A DNA stretch of 64,000 nucleotides from Nitrospira sp. (GTDB taxonomy: Bacteria > Nitrospirota > Nitrospiria > Nitrospirales > Nitrospiraceae): assembly GCA_030123625.1 (NCBI GenBank), contig CP126121.1:4504179-4568178 (forward strand), in the 5' to 3' direction. How positions within the stretch are numbered: the stretch's first letter is position 1; each line of letters opens with the position of its first letter. The translations under genes were made by a program, and so were the position numbers. Shown here in pieces: positions 28,253-37,901 of the stretch. The notes beneath the pieces are model-generated. The model had not been told where the DNA came from and made no database searches. It was given only the letters and a program-made list of their open reading frames with translations.

Positions 28253-28627
28253 ATGCAAACACTCCGGTGCCGACGAGCTGTTCCGGTCGTACTCATGATC
28301 GTGAGTCTTTCCGTTTCCCTCCCGGCTTCAGCAAACCCACCCACCAAAGAACGACTTCCCTTGATGCTCAGCGGATCCGGCTGCGTCACCAAGGAAGTTG
28401 AGATGAACAATGTCTTGCAAGCCATTCCGGGCGTGACCGGCGTCTACTTCAACCGTATCCCTGACCATGTGCTCGTGGATATTACCACCGGCGCCGTGAA
28501 GCCGGCGGATGTGGTCCACCGTGTCAACGACGCGGCTATCTCGTGGCAATGCAAAGTTGAACTCATGCAGTCCTGCATCACCGCGGACATGCCGTCCGCA
28601 TCGACAGCCCCGCATCATAGTGAATAA
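28253..28627 (+). CDS. Exported HMA-like domain protein lacking CxxC
   Basis: Exported protein of 124 residues. Signal peptide MQTLRCRRAVPVVLMIVSLS to about residue 30. The remainder has the shape of a heavy-metal-associated domain (LMLSGSGCVTKEVEMNNVLQ, then IPGVTGVYFN, then VLVDITTGAVKPADVVHRVNDA), but the usual metal-binding CxxC loop has a single Cys (SGCVTK). Start ATG 28253 follows GGGAG; longer frames add a hydrophobic tail before the signal. Third gene of the exported trio. Metal binding is uncertain. Confidence 0.6.
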   Translation: MQTLRCRRAVPVVLMIVSLSVSLPASANPPTKERLPLMLSGSGCVTKEVEMNNVLQAIPGVTGVYFNRIPDHVLVDITTGAVKPADVVHRVNDAAISWQCKVELMQSCITADMPSASTAPHHSE

Positions 28628-28721
28628 TAGCGTATGTGCGATTAAGTCCACCTTCATTGTTTGGATACGCCTCCAATAAGATTTCGTAATGGCCTGACCT
28701 TGGATCTCACCTCCGGTAGCG

Positions 28722-29795
28722 TTACGACTGCGGTATTTTGAAAACCTGCTGGTGCCTCGGATGTACAAACACGACGTCGCCTTCGCGAAGAATAAGCTCT
28801 CGATACCGCTCCTTGGTCAGTTCGACCTCGATGGTCTTGGAGTCTTGGGCCATCAATTCGACTCGCACTCGCGACCCGGCGGTGAGAACATATTGCACAG
28901 TGGCCTCAAACTGCTCGGGATTTGTCCGGAATCGATTGAGTTCTAAGTCATGAGGACGAACGAACGTGACTTCGTGTTCATCCATCGCGTCTGCCGATAC
29001 AATAGGATCTACCTCCGGCAACGGCGGTATGTCCGCGAAGGTCCGGTCCTGTACCGCACGTCCATGAAACACATTGACGTCGCCAAGAAATTGATACACG
29101 AACGGGGACGCAGGATGTTCATAGACTTCTTCCGGCGTACCGACCTGCTCAATATTTCCCTGATGCATCACCACCACACAATCAGCCACTTCTAACGCCT
29201 CTTCCTGGTCATGGGTGACGAGAATGCCGGTAATGTGCAACTCGTCATGGAGCCGCCGCAGCCAGCGGCGGAGCTCTTTGCGGACTTTTGCGTCCAATGC
29301 CCCAAAAGGCTCATCCAACAATAGAAGCTTCGGTTCCACCGCCAACGCTCTGGCCAGCGCCACCCGCTGTCGCTGCCCCCCCGACAGCTGGCTGGGATAG
29401 CGATCAGCCATCGCCTGCAACTGCACCAGCCTGAGCAGTTCATGAACTTTCTCCTGTATGCACACGGCAGAAGGGCGTTGTGCTCGGGGCAGCACGTTCA
29501 GTCCGAACGCCACATTATCCGCCACGGTCATATGGCGGAACAGTGCGTAATGTTGAAAGACGAATCCCACGCGGCGTTCGGTGATTCGCCGATCCGTCAC
29601 CTCCGTGCCATGTAGAAAGATGCGCCCCTGGTCTGGCCGTTCCAATCCGGCGAGAATTCTCAGCAACGTCGTCTTGCCGCACCCCGACGGGCCGAGGAGC
29701 GCAACGAGTTCCCCCGACTCGACCTGGAGATTGACATCGTTCAATACCGTGAACGTTCCGAACCGTTTGGTGACATGTTCAACGTGAATGCTCAT
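28722..29795 (-). CDS. cysA: Sulfate/thiosulfate ABC transporter ATPase CysA
   Basis: ATPase of 357 residues energising sulfate import. Walker A GPSGCGKT (35-42), signature [15 protein letters not shown], Walker [13 protein letters not shown] and the switch His in [10 protein letters not shown] are all present. The C-terminal regulatory part contains the [12 protein letters not shown] segment typical of CysA. It is the last gene of the leftward sulfur operon, 13 bases after cysW. Confidence 0.95.
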   Translation of the reverse strand: MSIHVEHVTKRFGTFTVLNDVNLQVESGELVALLGPSGCGKTTLLRILAGLERPDQGRIFLHGTEVTDRRITERRVGFVFQHYALFRHMTVADNVAFGLNVLPRAQRPSAVCIQEKVHELLRLVQLQAMADRYPSQLSGGQRQRVALARALAVEPKLLLLDEPFGALDAKVRKELRRWLRRLHDELHITGILVTHDQEEALEVADCVVVMHQGNIEQVGTPEEVYEHPASPFVYQFLGDVNVFHGRAVQDRTFADIPPLPEVDPIVSADAMDEHEVTFVRPHDLELNRFRTNPEQFEATVQYVLTAGSRVRVELMAQDSKTIEVELTKERYRELILREGDVVFVHPRHQQVFKIPQS

Positions 29796-29808
29796 GATGA
29801 ACTCCTCG

Positions 29809-30708
29809 TTATTTGCCCTGACCCACTTGCCGCTGGCTCCTGAGCTGAATAGCCGAGGCGGTTTTCCGTTCGATCAGCGTCTTCGCCGAGAGCGTCACGA
29901 TCGCCAGCAAGGTCAGGAGCGAGGCCACGGCGAATGCCGACACGGCGTTGTACTCGTTGTAGAGAATTTCCACATGCAGCGGCAGCGTATTCGTCAGTCC
30001 GCGGATATGGCCGGAGACGACCGACACCGCACCGAACTCTCCCATCGCACGCGCATTGCACAGGATCACTCCATAGAGGAGGCTCCATTTGATATTCGGC
30101 AGCGTCACACGCACGAACATCTGCCAGCCCGAGGCTCCGAGTGTGATAGCCGCTTCCTCCTCCTCCCGTCCTTGCGATTGCATCAGGGGAATGAGTTCAC
30201 GGGCGACAAACGGAACAGTGACAAAGATCGTCGCGAGGAGGATGCCGGGCAATGCAAAAATAATCTTGATGTCATGTTCCGCCAGCCATGGGCCCAGCCA
30301 GCCTTGAGCTCCGAACAGCAGCACGTAGATCAATCCCGAGATCACCGGAGAGACGGCCAACGGCATATCGATCAGAGTAATAAGCGCCTGTTTGCCCACG
30401 AACTCGAACTTGGCGATGGCCCAAGCTGCCGCCACTCCAAACACGGCATTCAGCGGCACAGCCACCGCCGCAACGAGGAGGGTCAAACGAATAGCTGCGA
30501 GGGCATCTTCATTGAGAAACGAATCGATGTAACCGGATAATCCGTGTTTCAACGCCTCGGTAAAGATGGCGACAAGAGGAATGAACAAAAAGAGCGTGAG
30601 GTACAACAAAGCGGCGGAAAGAAGCAATCGGCGGACAAGCGCGCTTTCAGTGGTGAGCGATTCTTTCCACTGTACATCCTTATCGGCGATAATTGTGACG
30701 GAGTCCAT
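29809..30708 (-). CDS. cysW: Sulfate ABC transporter permease CysW
   Basis: Membrane permease of 299 residues with six hydrophobic segments. The coupling loop that contacts CysA is visible as [29 protein letters not shown], split here as [14 protein letters not shown] and [35 protein letters not shown] follows, a CysW hallmark. It lies six bases after cysT and forms the heterodimeric channel with it. Confidence 0.94.
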   Translation of the reverse strand: MDSVTIIADKDVQWKESLTTESALVRRLLLSAALLYLTLFLFIPLVAIFTEALKHGLSGYIDSFLNEDALAAIRLTLLVAAVAVPLNAVFGVAAAWAIAKFEFVGKQALITLIDMPLAVSPVISGLIYVLLFGAQGWLGPWLAEHDIKIIFALPGILLATIFVTVPFVARELIPLMQSQGREEEEAAITLGASGWQMFVRVTLPNIKWSLLYGVILCNARAMGEFGAVSVVSGHIRGLTNTLPLHVEILYNEYNAVSAFAVASLLTLLAIVTLSAKTLIERKTASAIQLRSQRQVGQGK

Positions 30709-30714
30709 ACGTTC

Positions 30715-31551
30715 CTATTGATGCATGTGGCGGGTACTGCTCCACCACTGAAGGAGGTTGATCGCCAAGGCCAGGACGAACGATACCACCAGCATCACAA
30801 CGCCCAGCGCCGTGGCTCCCGAATAATCGTACTGCTCCAACTTCGTCATGATCAGGAGTGGGGTAATTTCCGATTTCAGCGGCATATTACCCGCGATGAA
30901 AATGACCGACCCGTATTCCCCGACGGCACGCGCGAATGCCATCGCGATCCCGGTCAGAAGGGCTGGCCAGAGTTCTGGGACGATGACCGCTCGAAACGTT
31001 TGCCATCGATTAGCCCCCAGCGTGGTGGCGGCCTCTTCAACTTCTTTATCCAAATCCTGCAACACGGGCTGCACGGTACGGACGACGAACGGCAACCCGA
31101 TGAAGGTCAATGCGATAAGGACTCCCAACGGGGTGAAGGCCACCTTGATACCCAACGGCTCCAGATATCGCCCGATCCACCCGTTCGGCGCATAGATTGC
31201 CGTCAACGTAATACCGGCGACCGCAGTCGGCAGGGCAAACGGAAGATCGACGAGCGCATCAATAAGAGAACGGCCCGAGAAACGGTACCGCACCAATACC
31301 CACGCAATGATCGACCCAAACACCCCATTGACGAGCGCTCCGACCAACGAAGCACCGAACGTCAGCTGGTAGGAGGCCATCGCCCGTGGATTGGTGACGA
31401 TGTCCCAGAATTGTTCCCACGATAAGGTACTGGTCTTCACAAAGAGCCCGCTGAGAGGAATCAGCACGATGAGACTGAAATAAAAGAGAGCAAACCCTAA
31501 AGTCAGGCCGAATCCGGGAAGAACGCTGGGCTGTTTCAGCAAAAGGTGCAT
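30715..31551 (-). CDS. cysT: Sulfate ABC transporter permease CysT
   Basis: Membrane permease of 278 residues (also called CysU). The N-terminus is [20 protein letters not shown], followed by six hydrophobic segments. The coupling loop reads [18 protein letters not shown] and is followed by [19 protein letters not shown], the CysT form of the motif. It lies 89 bases after sbp. Confidence 0.94.
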   Translation of the reverse strand: MHLLLKQPSVLPGFGLTLGFALFYFSLIVLIPLSGLFVKTSTLSWEQFWDIVTNPRAMASYQLTFGASLVGALVNGVFGSIIAWVLVRYRFSGRSLIDALVDLPFALPTAVAGITLTAIYAPNGWIGRYLEPLGIKVAFTPLGVLIALTFIGLPFVVRTVQPVLQDLDKEVEEAATTLGANRWQTFRAVIVPELWPALLTGIAMAFARAVGEYGSVIFIAGNMPLKSEITPLLIMTKLEQYDYSGATALGVVMLVVSFVLALAINLLQWWSSTRHMHQ

Positions 31552-31640
31552 CCTGTTCCTGTCCCTATCAGGCTGTCGTCAACATTCGACATTTCGACGA
31601 TGCGAAATGCGGATTGGTCTCCATTGTTCCCCGACATGTC

Positions 31641-32675
31641 TCATCGAGGGGTCTTACTGAGCTGCAAATAGACCTGATCGAAGGTCCCCCCATCGGCGAA
31701 ATGAATCTTATTCGCCTTCTGCCAATCCCCGAAAAACTCCTGCAATGTGAACAGTTCCAACTTTGGGAACTTGGTGTGTCGCGTGGCAACCGACGAAAGG
31801 CGAGGGCGATAATAATGCCTCGCGGCAATTTCCTGACCTTCTTCTGAATACAGATACTCGAGGTACGCTTGAGCGACGGTCCGAGTGCCTCTCTTGTCGA
31901 CAACCTTATCGACGAGGCTCACGGTGGGTTCCGCCAGGATACTGATGGGCGGTACCACAATATCGAACTTGTCTTTTCCGAGATCTTCCCCGCCCAACAA
32001 AATTTCATTTTCCCAATTGATCAGGACATCACCGATGCCACGCTCCACGAACGTCGTCGTCGCACCGCGTGCTCCCGAATCGAGAACCGGCACGTTCTTG
32101 AACAGCTGAGTGATAAACTCCTTGGCTTTGGCGTCGCCGCCGCCTGATTGCTTCAGTGCGTACCCCCACGCTGCCAAATAATTCCAACGCGCGACTCCCG
32201 ACGTCTTGGGATTCGGAGTGATGACCGAAACTCCCGGTTTGATCAAATCGCCCCAATCCGTGATGTTTTTTGGATTGCCTTTGCGGACCAGGAATGCAAT
32301 CGTCGATGTGTAGGGCGCGCTGTTATGGGGAAACCGTGTTTGCCAGGCTGCCGGCAGAAGCGACGTTTTTTCGGAGATCGCATCGATATCATACGCCAAG
32401 GCCAATGTCACCACATCCGCTTCCAAGCCGTCGATGACTGCGCGAGCCTGCTTGCTCGACCCTCCATGAGACTGCTTAATCGTCACCTGTTGACCGGTCT
32501 TCGCCAACCAATGTCTGGCAAATGCCGCGTTGAACTCCTGATACAGTTCCCGCGTCGGATCATATGACACATTGAGAATGACCACCGGCTCAGCGGCATG
32601 GGTCGACGAAACCCACCAAAGGAAGCCGGTCAACAATACCGTTATAGATACGGAAGCCACCTGTTTTATTCTCAC
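31641..32675 (-). CDS. sbp: Periplasmic sulfate-binding protein
   Basis: Exported protein of 344 residues that delivers sulfate to CysTWA. Family blocks are [37 protein letters not shown] (sulfate-contact Ser residues) and the [11 protein letters not shown] segment. The chosen start is GTG 32675, behind AAGGAG with six-base spacing, because it opens directly into the signal peptide. ATG 32705 is an alternative; it overlaps the stop of the upstream gene (ATGA) and adds ten charged residues. Confidence 0.92.
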   Translation of the reverse strand: MRIKQVASVSITVLLTGFLWWVSSTHAAEPVVILNVSYDPTRELYQEFNAAFARHWLAKTGQQVTIKQSHGGSSKQARAVIDGLEADVVTLALAYDIDAISEKTSLLPAAWQTRFPHNSAPYTSTIAFLVRKGNPKNITDWGDLIKPGVSVITPNPKTSGVARWNYLAAWGYALKQSGGGDAKAKEFITQLFKNVPVLDSGARGATTTFVERGIGDVLINWENEILLGGEDLGKDKFDIVVPPISILAEPTVSLVDKVVDKRGTRTVAQAYLEYLYSEEGQEIAARHYYRPRLSSVATRHTKFPKLELFTLQEFFGDWQKANKIHFADGGTFDQVYLQLSKTPR

Positions 32676-32701
32676 AACATGCTCCTTTCCCTTCTCTCTG
32701 C

Positions 32702-33499
32702 TCATGACCGATAGACATCATTGGTATCCACCAACGCGGTTGTTGGCCCGAGGGTCCATGCTTCGTCGGCTTCTTGAGGAATTCCCGAATTCGGCGTTCG
32801 CTCCCGAGGATGGTCCAGCGCGGCCTGCGCCAACAGGCTCGTCGAGCTCAACAGCGGAAGCGCCGCCTGTTCCTCGGAGAGAAGCAGAGGGAGTTCAGTG
32901 CAACCGAGAATCACCACCTCCACTCCGTCCGCCGCCATCTCTGCAATCACGTTCTGCAGAAACCGCCGAGATTGGGCTGTGAACAGTCCCGCGATAAGTT
33001 CGGCTCTGATGATGTGTTGAATCCGAACGCGGTCATCCTTCCCCGGAATCACCGCATTGATGCCCGACCGCTTCAACCTCAGAGAATAGATCGATCCCTC
33101 CATAACGACCTGTGTTCCGAGAATTCCGACTCGCCGCCATCCGCGCCGCGCAATTTCTTTCACAACCGGCTCGGCGATATGCAGCCATGGAACCGATGAC
33201 TCAACGAGATCGAAGGCTTTGTGTAGCGTATTATTCGGGCAAACAATGACGTCAGCGCCCGCTCGTACCAGCTTGGCTGCCGAATGAGACATTAAAGCGG
33301 CGACACTCGCCCAGTCATCCAGGTCGATCGCATCCAGATACAAGCGAAGTGGGAGCGCGTGCAACGTGATTTCGGGATGCATGTTGTGCCCTATGACTTC
33401 ATCTGCCTTTCGACACAAGGTTCGGTAGCACAGCGCCGCGCCTTCGGACGTGCCGGCCACGATACCGATGTGGAAAGCTCTCAAGTCATCTGTCGTCAT
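32702..33499 (-). CDS. Aspartate/glutamate racemase family protein
   Basis: Protein of 265 residues of the Asp/Glu/hydantoin racemase superfamily. Both catalytic Cys regions are visible: [14 protein letters not shown] (first Cys) and [13 protein letters not shown] (second Cys), so a two-base racemase mechanism is possible. The frame is open to 33598, but ATG 33499 follows GGAGG with four-base spacing. It overlaps DUF2325 upstream by 14 bases and the longer sbp frame downstream by four. Its place in a sulfate operon is unusual; the substrate is unknown. Confidence 0.85.
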   Translation of the reverse strand: MTTDDLRAFHIGIVAGTSEGAALCYRTLCRKADEVIGHNMHPEITLHALPLRLYLDAIDLDDWASVAALMSHSAAKLVRAGADVIVCPNNTLHKAFDLVESSVPWLHIAEPVVKEIARRGWRRVGILGTQVVMEGSIYSLRLKRSGINAVIPGKDDRVRIQHIIRAELIAGLFTAQSRRFLQNVIAEMAADGVEVVILGCTELPLLLSEEQAALPLLSSTSLLAQAALDHPRERTPNSGIPQEADEAWTLGPTTALVDTNDVYRS

Positions 33500-33803
33500 A
33501 CGTCCTCCGAAACCGAAATGGATACAGCGAGCCTGGTACAGTCTGAGCGCCTGCATCAATCCGGCGGCCTCGTTTCCGGTAATAGACGGGAAGACCACGT
33601 CGTGAGGCTTCTCTCCCTACCCTTTTCATCAATGCATGATTCACCTGGTCCAATACCACTATGATTGCCTCGGTGGCTTTGGGAATGGACCGTACCAAAT
33701 CACGAGGCTTGCGCCCCGTCCAATGTTCCACATGTATTCGAGCTTTGGCAGCCCGCCGCCGGAATATTTCCGCCGAGTCACCGCCCACAACTAGAATGGC
33801 CAT
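33486..33803 (-). CDS. DUF2325 domain protein
   Basis: Protein of 105 residues. The domain core is MAILVVGGDSAEIFRRRAAK, VEHWTGRK and IIVVLDQVNHALMKRV, followed by SRRGLPVYYRKRGRR, which matches the DUF2325 layout (GGxxx, dGxR, vvxxDxvsH, kr.gkP). The function is unknown, though the fold resembles nucleotide- or sugar-binding Rossmann types. It overlaps the racemase-like gene by 14 bases, so translation is coupled. Confidence 0.8.
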   Translation of the reverse strand: MAILVVGGDSAEIFRRRAAKARIHVEHWTGRKPRDLVRSIPKATEAIIVVLDQVNHALMKRVGREASRRGLPVYYRKRGRRIDAGAQTVPGSLYPFRFRRTYDDR

Positions 33804-33865
33804 ACATCACCTCAAGCTTCGATAACCGGCGACGACAATCTGCTCATGGCCGGCGGACTGTTCAT

Positions 33866-34564
33866 TCACGACCTCGGCGCTTTTGTCAGTGCCTCCAGCG
33901 CGTCACGATACCGAATCTGGAGTTCCTCTCGTTGGTTGGTCGTGAATAGCTTCCAACCGGAACGTACTCTGTGTAGGTACTCTTCCGGCTCAAACGTCGC
34001 ATGAAAGGAGGGAGCCTCTTCCGGCACATTGGGCATCTCACGGTCGTACTTGCTGATGTCCGGCCCGGGACCATGCCGATCATGGACCTCGCTCAAGTCG
34101 AGATAAAGCAGATTGCCCCTAATGGACAGCCACCCGGTCGTGGTTTCCTCCTGTCCATAGTCAGTCACGTGACTCAGGTGAAAAGACACTCGCTGGTCAG
34201 CTGAGGCGATTTCCAAGGCTTTTGAAAGTACCGGCGCAAGCTCGGCCACCTCCTCATTACGAAATGCCCTCGTCCTCTCAGGCTCGCCGGAATAGAGCCG
34301 GTGAAAAATATTGCGGTGTTTCCAAACACGAACCCCTCGTAGCAACGAACCGATCTCGCTCGGCGTCAATTGTGTCGGATGGTCGTTTGAGCTTGAATCA
34401 GGATCTGTCTCAAGATACACATGGTTTAATCCTGACTTATAAATCGTGGTTTGCGGTCCAACCGGAGTACTGGCGCAACCGATCGTCAAACCAAGGCCTA
34501 AAACAAGCACTGCACGGACAGACCATGCGACCGACTGATTGTCGGTGATATTTCGTCGGTTCAT
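33866..34564 (-). CDS. Lipoprotein of unknown function
   Basis: Protein of 232 residues. The signal peptide has a lipobox (LTIGC, Cys near residue 30), so the mature protein is lipid-anchored. The mature part is hydrophilic and has no recognised domain. It contains GSLLRGVRVWKHRNIFHRLY and GWLSIRGNLLYLDLSEVHDRHG. Its start overlaps the stop of the upstream ModA-type gene by four bases, and DUF2325 follows after 62 bases, placing it in the sulfur operon. Confidence 0.75.
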   Translation of the reverse strand: MNRRNITDNQSVAWSVRAVLVLGLGLTIGCASTPVGPQTTIYKSGLNHVYLETDPDSSSNDHPTQLTPSEIGSLLRGVRVWKHRNIFHRLYSGEPERTRAFRNEEVAELAPVLSKALEIASADQRVSFHLSHVTDYGQEETTTGWLSIRGNLLYLDLSEVHDRHGPGPDISKYDREMPNVPEEAPSFHATFEPEEYLHRVRSGWKLFTTNQREELQIRYRDALEALTKAPRS

Positions 34565-35385
34565 GGCTGGACCTCCCGCCGCTGCGTGAAGCTGACATCG
34601 GAGCTTGCTCGCTCAAATCCATATTTCTTCAGTTCTGTTTGAACCGGGGCGGACATCAAGAAGGAAATCAATTCTCGGGCCCCCGCAATGTTTTGCGCGG
34701 TCCATGGAGCCGCAATTCCGTAGGCCATCGGCCTATGGTTGTCGGCAGGAGCCGTATCGACGATGCGTACACGTTTTGCCGTGAGCGCATCGGTTTGATA
34801 GACAATTCCGAGTTCCGCTTCCCCCTTTGAAACGAGATCAAGTACCGCCCGGGAATGTTCCCCATAGATGAACTGCGATCTCAGTCGAGGTTCGAGTTTT
34901 TCCTGTCTCAGGAATTGAATCGTATCTTTTCCGACCGCGGAAGCCGCGGGATCCCCGATGGCAATGCGCCTGACCGGAGTGGTCTCAAGATCCTGAATCG
35001 AGCCGACCGATGCAGGGAAAGCGGCATTGGTGATCAAGACGAGGGTGGTGCGAGCGTAGATGCGTTTCGTGTCTTGAAGGATGAGCCCATTCTTTTCCAG
35101 TTGGTCGATATCCTCGAATTGTGCAGGAAGCAACACATCCACCGGCGCACCTTCCTCGATTTGTTTGACGAGTGTTTTAGGTTGGGCATAGATGACCCGC
35201 ACGGAAATATCGGGGTTTTGCGCTTCAAAGAGCGGCAATATTTTTCGGAACACGTCTTTTAGGCTGCTGGCCGCCGCGACAGTGAGGACTTCGGATTGGG
35301 CATGGGCGGAAGGAACCGCCGATCCTGTGAAAACGACGATACCGGCTAAAACAATCATGCGGCTAACAGTTTGCGTGAATATCAT
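34561..35385 (-). CDS. ModA-type periplasmic oxyanion-binding protein (sulfur operon copy)
   Basis: Exported protein of 274 residues with a signal peptide to about AHA (residue 29). The mature part begins LTVAAASSLKDVFRKILPLFE, the ModA family start, and has GAPVDVLLPAQFEDIDQLEKNG and LVSKGEAELGIVYQTDA. The sequence matches the molybdate-binding family, but the gene sits after a porin inside a sulfate operon with no ModBC next to it, so the ligand may be another oxyanion. It resembles the product of 40613-41374 only at family level. Confidence 0.85.
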   Translation of the reverse strand: MIFTQTVSRMIVLAGIVVFTGSAVPSAHAQSEVLTVAAASSLKDVFRKILPLFEAQNPDISVRVIYAQPKTLVKQIEEGAPVDVLLPAQFEDIDQLEKNGLILQDTKRIYARTTLVLITNAAFPASVGSIQDLETTPVRRIAIGDPAASAVGKDTIQFLRQEKLEPRLRSQFIYGEHSRAVLDLVSKGEAELGIVYQTDALTAKRVRIVDTAPADNHRPMAYGIAAPWTAQNIAGARELISFLMSAPVQTELKKYGFERASSDVSFTQRREVQP

Positions 35386-35421
35386 GGGAACCTCCTTGTG
35401 TCTCTACCGTTCCATGTACGG

Positions 35422-37059
35422 TTAGAAGAAAAACTGGTACTGCACGTTGAACCGGTTTTCGACGAGGTCCAGACCGAACCCCGGCAAGTTCTCGAAGGGG
35501 AACCGATCCGGGGCCCGCCCGCCACTTCCCATTGTGATATTCGAGTAATCGATAATGAGTCGATTATTGTAGGTGCCATCGAAGCTGTAGCTGACCGCAA
35601 CGCCTAGTTCCTTGGTCAAGTCCTGTTTTTGTCTGATCGAAGGATCAAGGATGCCGTATCGCACCGCAACTTCGAGTTTGCGTGGAATCACGTACTTTCC
35701 CACTTGCACATACCAACCCCACGCATCACCCAGCGACACTGGGGGACCGACGGCGAGCGGACTCGTCGGGATGGTTCCCAGATCGAACGGCTTGGTTTGG
35801 CTATCCCCGTTCCGTACAATTTGGTCCCTAAAAAATCCTTCGACTTGAATCGACCAACCGCGGTATTTCGCGATGAAATCCAGTTCGTAGGTGTGAAAGT
35901 CATAGATACCGCCTCCGAGCAACCGGCCGTTATAGGCCTTGACCACTCGCTGGCGGAATGCCCGATCGACGATGTCGGATCGAATCGAGCTCAGATAGTT
36001 TTGAGCCGGATCGTAGGCATAGCCGAACGCGACGGCTGCCTGCGGAGTACGTGAATTGAGAATATCTCCCTGACCGTACCCAGGATTACCCGCGATTTTA
36101 TAGAGCAATCTGATCGTGTACATCATTTCGCCCGTCAGGAAACGGGTATCATAGTTGTATGTTCTTGTGGTTCCGGCATTTGGACCTCCCCCGCCGGTGG
36201 GAGGCAACACATTCTGACTGACTGCCGTACCCTCTCTCGTCAGATTTGCGCCGACTCCTCCCCAAATGCCGAAGGCATAGTTGAACCTGTATTTCTCCTC
36301 ATCGCTCAATATGGTGACTCCCACGTCGCGGCTACCCTGCAGGTTGGATGCAAACACACTTTGCACAACCATGGGGTCTGCAAAAGAAGTAGTGGCATTG
36401 GAACTGATCAGGGCACGATTGAACCAGACCCGCTGTTGGCCCGCCTGCACGGTCGCCCAGGGAATGTGCCACGAAGCGATGTAGGCATCGAGCAGGTTGG
36501 CTCGTCCGCTGCCGCCCTCTTGGTCCCATTCCGTCTGATTCAACGCCACGGAAACGTTGTAACGAAAATCAGGGTCGAAGGCATGGCCCATGAATTGGAG
36601 TTGAACACGGGGGGCTGAAAATGTACTCGAATCGCTCTGATGCCGGAACGCGCGATATTCTACTTGGCCACCGAGAATCTCAGGATTCCTGGAATCTCCA
36701 ATCGTTCCCCAGGCTTCGTTGTACCGGCTGTAGCTATACCGGACTTGCGTAAGGAGACGAAGTTTAAGCAGAAACTTTTCCCCGACACGGAAGTTCAATC
36801 CATTGTTCACATCGATGGTGAAGTTGGGCTTCGTGAGCCGCTCCTTGGTTTCGATGACTTTCAGGCCTTTGCTGTACTCTTCTTCGGTGATCAATCCTTT
36901 CAGGTAGAGATACTTCAAGCCGGGGTCTTCCCCTGAATAGAATTCCCACTTGCCATCCTTCTTAACGAATTGTCCCTCCTCTACAGCCCAAGCAGACGAA
37001 ATGTATGTAAGGGAGATCATCATGATCGCAAACAAGACACTTGAACCGGAAATTCTCAT
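35422..37059 (-). CDS. OprP/OprO-type outer membrane porin
   Basis: Outer membrane beta-barrel of 545 residues. A signal peptide ends at about residue 23 (SSAWA). The mature N-terminus (EEGQFVKKDGKWEFYSGEDPG, then a KGLITEEEY segment) matches phosphate/anion-selective porins. Alternating hydrophobic strands follow, and the chain ends in FNVQYQFFF with the C-terminal Phe needed for assembly. The frame opens at 37074, but ATG 37059 follows GGAGGAATGCGAC. It lies 36 bases before the ModA-type gene and presumably admits the same anion. Confidence 0.88.
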   Translation of the reverse strand: MRISGSSVLFAIMMISLTYISSAWAVEEGQFVKKDGKWEFYSGEDPGLKYLYLKGLITEEEYSKGLKVIETKERLTKPNFTIDVNNGLNFRVGEKFLLKLRLLTQVRYSYSRYNEAWGTIGDSRNPEILGGQVEYRAFRHQSDSSTFSAPRVQLQFMGHAFDPDFRYNVSVALNQTEWDQEGGSGRANLLDAYIASWHIPWATVQAGQQRVWFNRALISSNATTSFADPMVVQSVFASNLQGSRDVGVTILSDEEKYRFNYAFGIWGGVGANLTREGTAVSQNVLPPTGGGGPNAGTTRTYNYDTRFLTGEMMYTIRLLYKIAGNPGYGQGDILNSRTPQAAVAFGYAYDPAQNYLSSIRSDIVDRAFRQRVVKAYNGRLLGGGIYDFHTYELDFIAKYRGWSIQVEGFFRDQIVRNGDSQTKPFDLGTIPTSPLAVGPPVSLGDAWGWYVQVGKYVIPRKLEVAVRYGILDPSIRQKQDLTKELGVAVSYSFDGTYNNRLIIDYSNITMGSGGRAPDRFPFENLPGFGLDLVENRFNVQYQFFF

Positions 37060-37211
37060 GTCGCATTCCTCCATGACATGGGAACTTCCGGTAGCCCGGT
37101 CAGTTCTTAGTTGAACAGGTTAAGAGAACTCTCGCACGTCCAGTCGTCTGGACGACTCAGGTCATCATGTGAATACTCCCGTCACAATACTTCTGAGCCG
37201 CTGTCGCCGAC

Positions 37212-37391
37212 TCATCGAATTGGACGGGAAAGTGTGCCGTCAAAGCGCGTCTTTTCTTTTCGTTCAATCTGCACCACTTTGGAGTCGTGAACGATGATCT
37301 CGACGGACCCAAATCGAATCCCTTTCAGCGCGAGCAAGATGGCTTGCTCGACAATTCGATCTAAGGAGGGATTTGCTATGCCTTGATTCAT
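37212..37391 (-). CDS. yezD: YezD family protein (DUF2292), 59 aa
   Basis: Short protein of 59 residues. It reads MNQGIANPSLDRIVEQAILL, then ALKGIRFGSVEIIVHDSKVV and QIERKEKTRFDGT. This is the DUF2292 pattern (helix, LKGIRFGSVEI strand, hDgxVvQIErxEKxR). In Bacillus and other bacteria YezD genes sit with sulfur assimilation genes, and the context fits here. ATG 37391 follows AGAAGGG with eight-base spacing. It is 152 bases ahead of the porin and is the likely first gene of the operon. Its role is not known. Confidence 0.85.
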   Translation of the reverse strand: MNQGIANPSLDRIVEQAILLALKGIRFGSVEIIVHDSKVVQIERKEKTRFDGTLSRPIR

Positions 37392-37442
37392 CTAGACATC
37401 CCTTCTGACTCCTACTTTGCAATGGTTCAACTAATCTTTACA

Positions 37443-37457
37443 TTACCGATCGTAATT
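37443..37457. promoter_or_regulatory. Palindrome in the AT-rich region ahead of yezD
   Basis: ATTACCGATCGTAAT is a near-palindrome (ATTAC...GTAAT) in a strongly AT-rich stretch (about 37435-37535) upstream of the sulfur operon. It could be an operator, but there is no second copy to support it. The AT-rich stretch is the obvious place for the operon promoter, although no clear -35/-10 pair stands out. Confidence 0.3.
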
Positions 37458-37558
37458 AATAATTCATTTTATACTAAAACTTAAGTTTATTTGTCAACAA
37501 AATAAAATTGGAGTTTACATAACCATTTTTAATTAGGGCTGGCTGGTGAGCTGGTGAG

Positions 37559-37771
37559 ATGGAAGCCGACGAGAGTTACTTTGGTGGCGTACGCCAAGGC
37601 CGCAGGGGGCCACGGCGCAACGGGGAAAGCGTCCATCTTTGGCTTATTCAAGCGAGGCGGTGTATACGGCCATTATTCCGGACGCCATCTGCGGCGCTTC
37701 AATGGCGGTGACCATAAAGCGCTGTTACAGCAGCTCAGAGTCTGGTATCACTTCAGAATCAACATGCCTTA
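37559..37771 (+). pseudogene. IS1595-family transposase remnant
   Basis: Three frames in turn give pieces of an IS1595-type transposase. The first reads MEADESYFGGVRQGRRG, with the DESYFGG catalytic motif. After a shift it gives GATGKASIFGLFKRGG, then VYTAIIPDA in a third frame and finally WYHFRIN. At least two frameshifts and a central deletion have occurred. Only about 70 codons of a gene that normally has some 220 remain. No terminal repeats are visible. Confidence 0.6.
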
Positions 37772-37901
37772 ACTATCCCCCGGCCCCATTTTATGAGCAC
37801 TATTTTGTAGTACATTGATAAATGTTATAAATTATAAATTACACATAACATTTTAAATTGATACACCGCCTCCGCGCGGACACAGGAGCCAATACAAACA
37901 C

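Noticed and set aside
34561-35385. Calling the sulfur-operon ModA copy a molybdate transporter component
   Set aside because: No ModB or ModC beside it, and it is embedded in a sulfate operon, so the ligand was left open.
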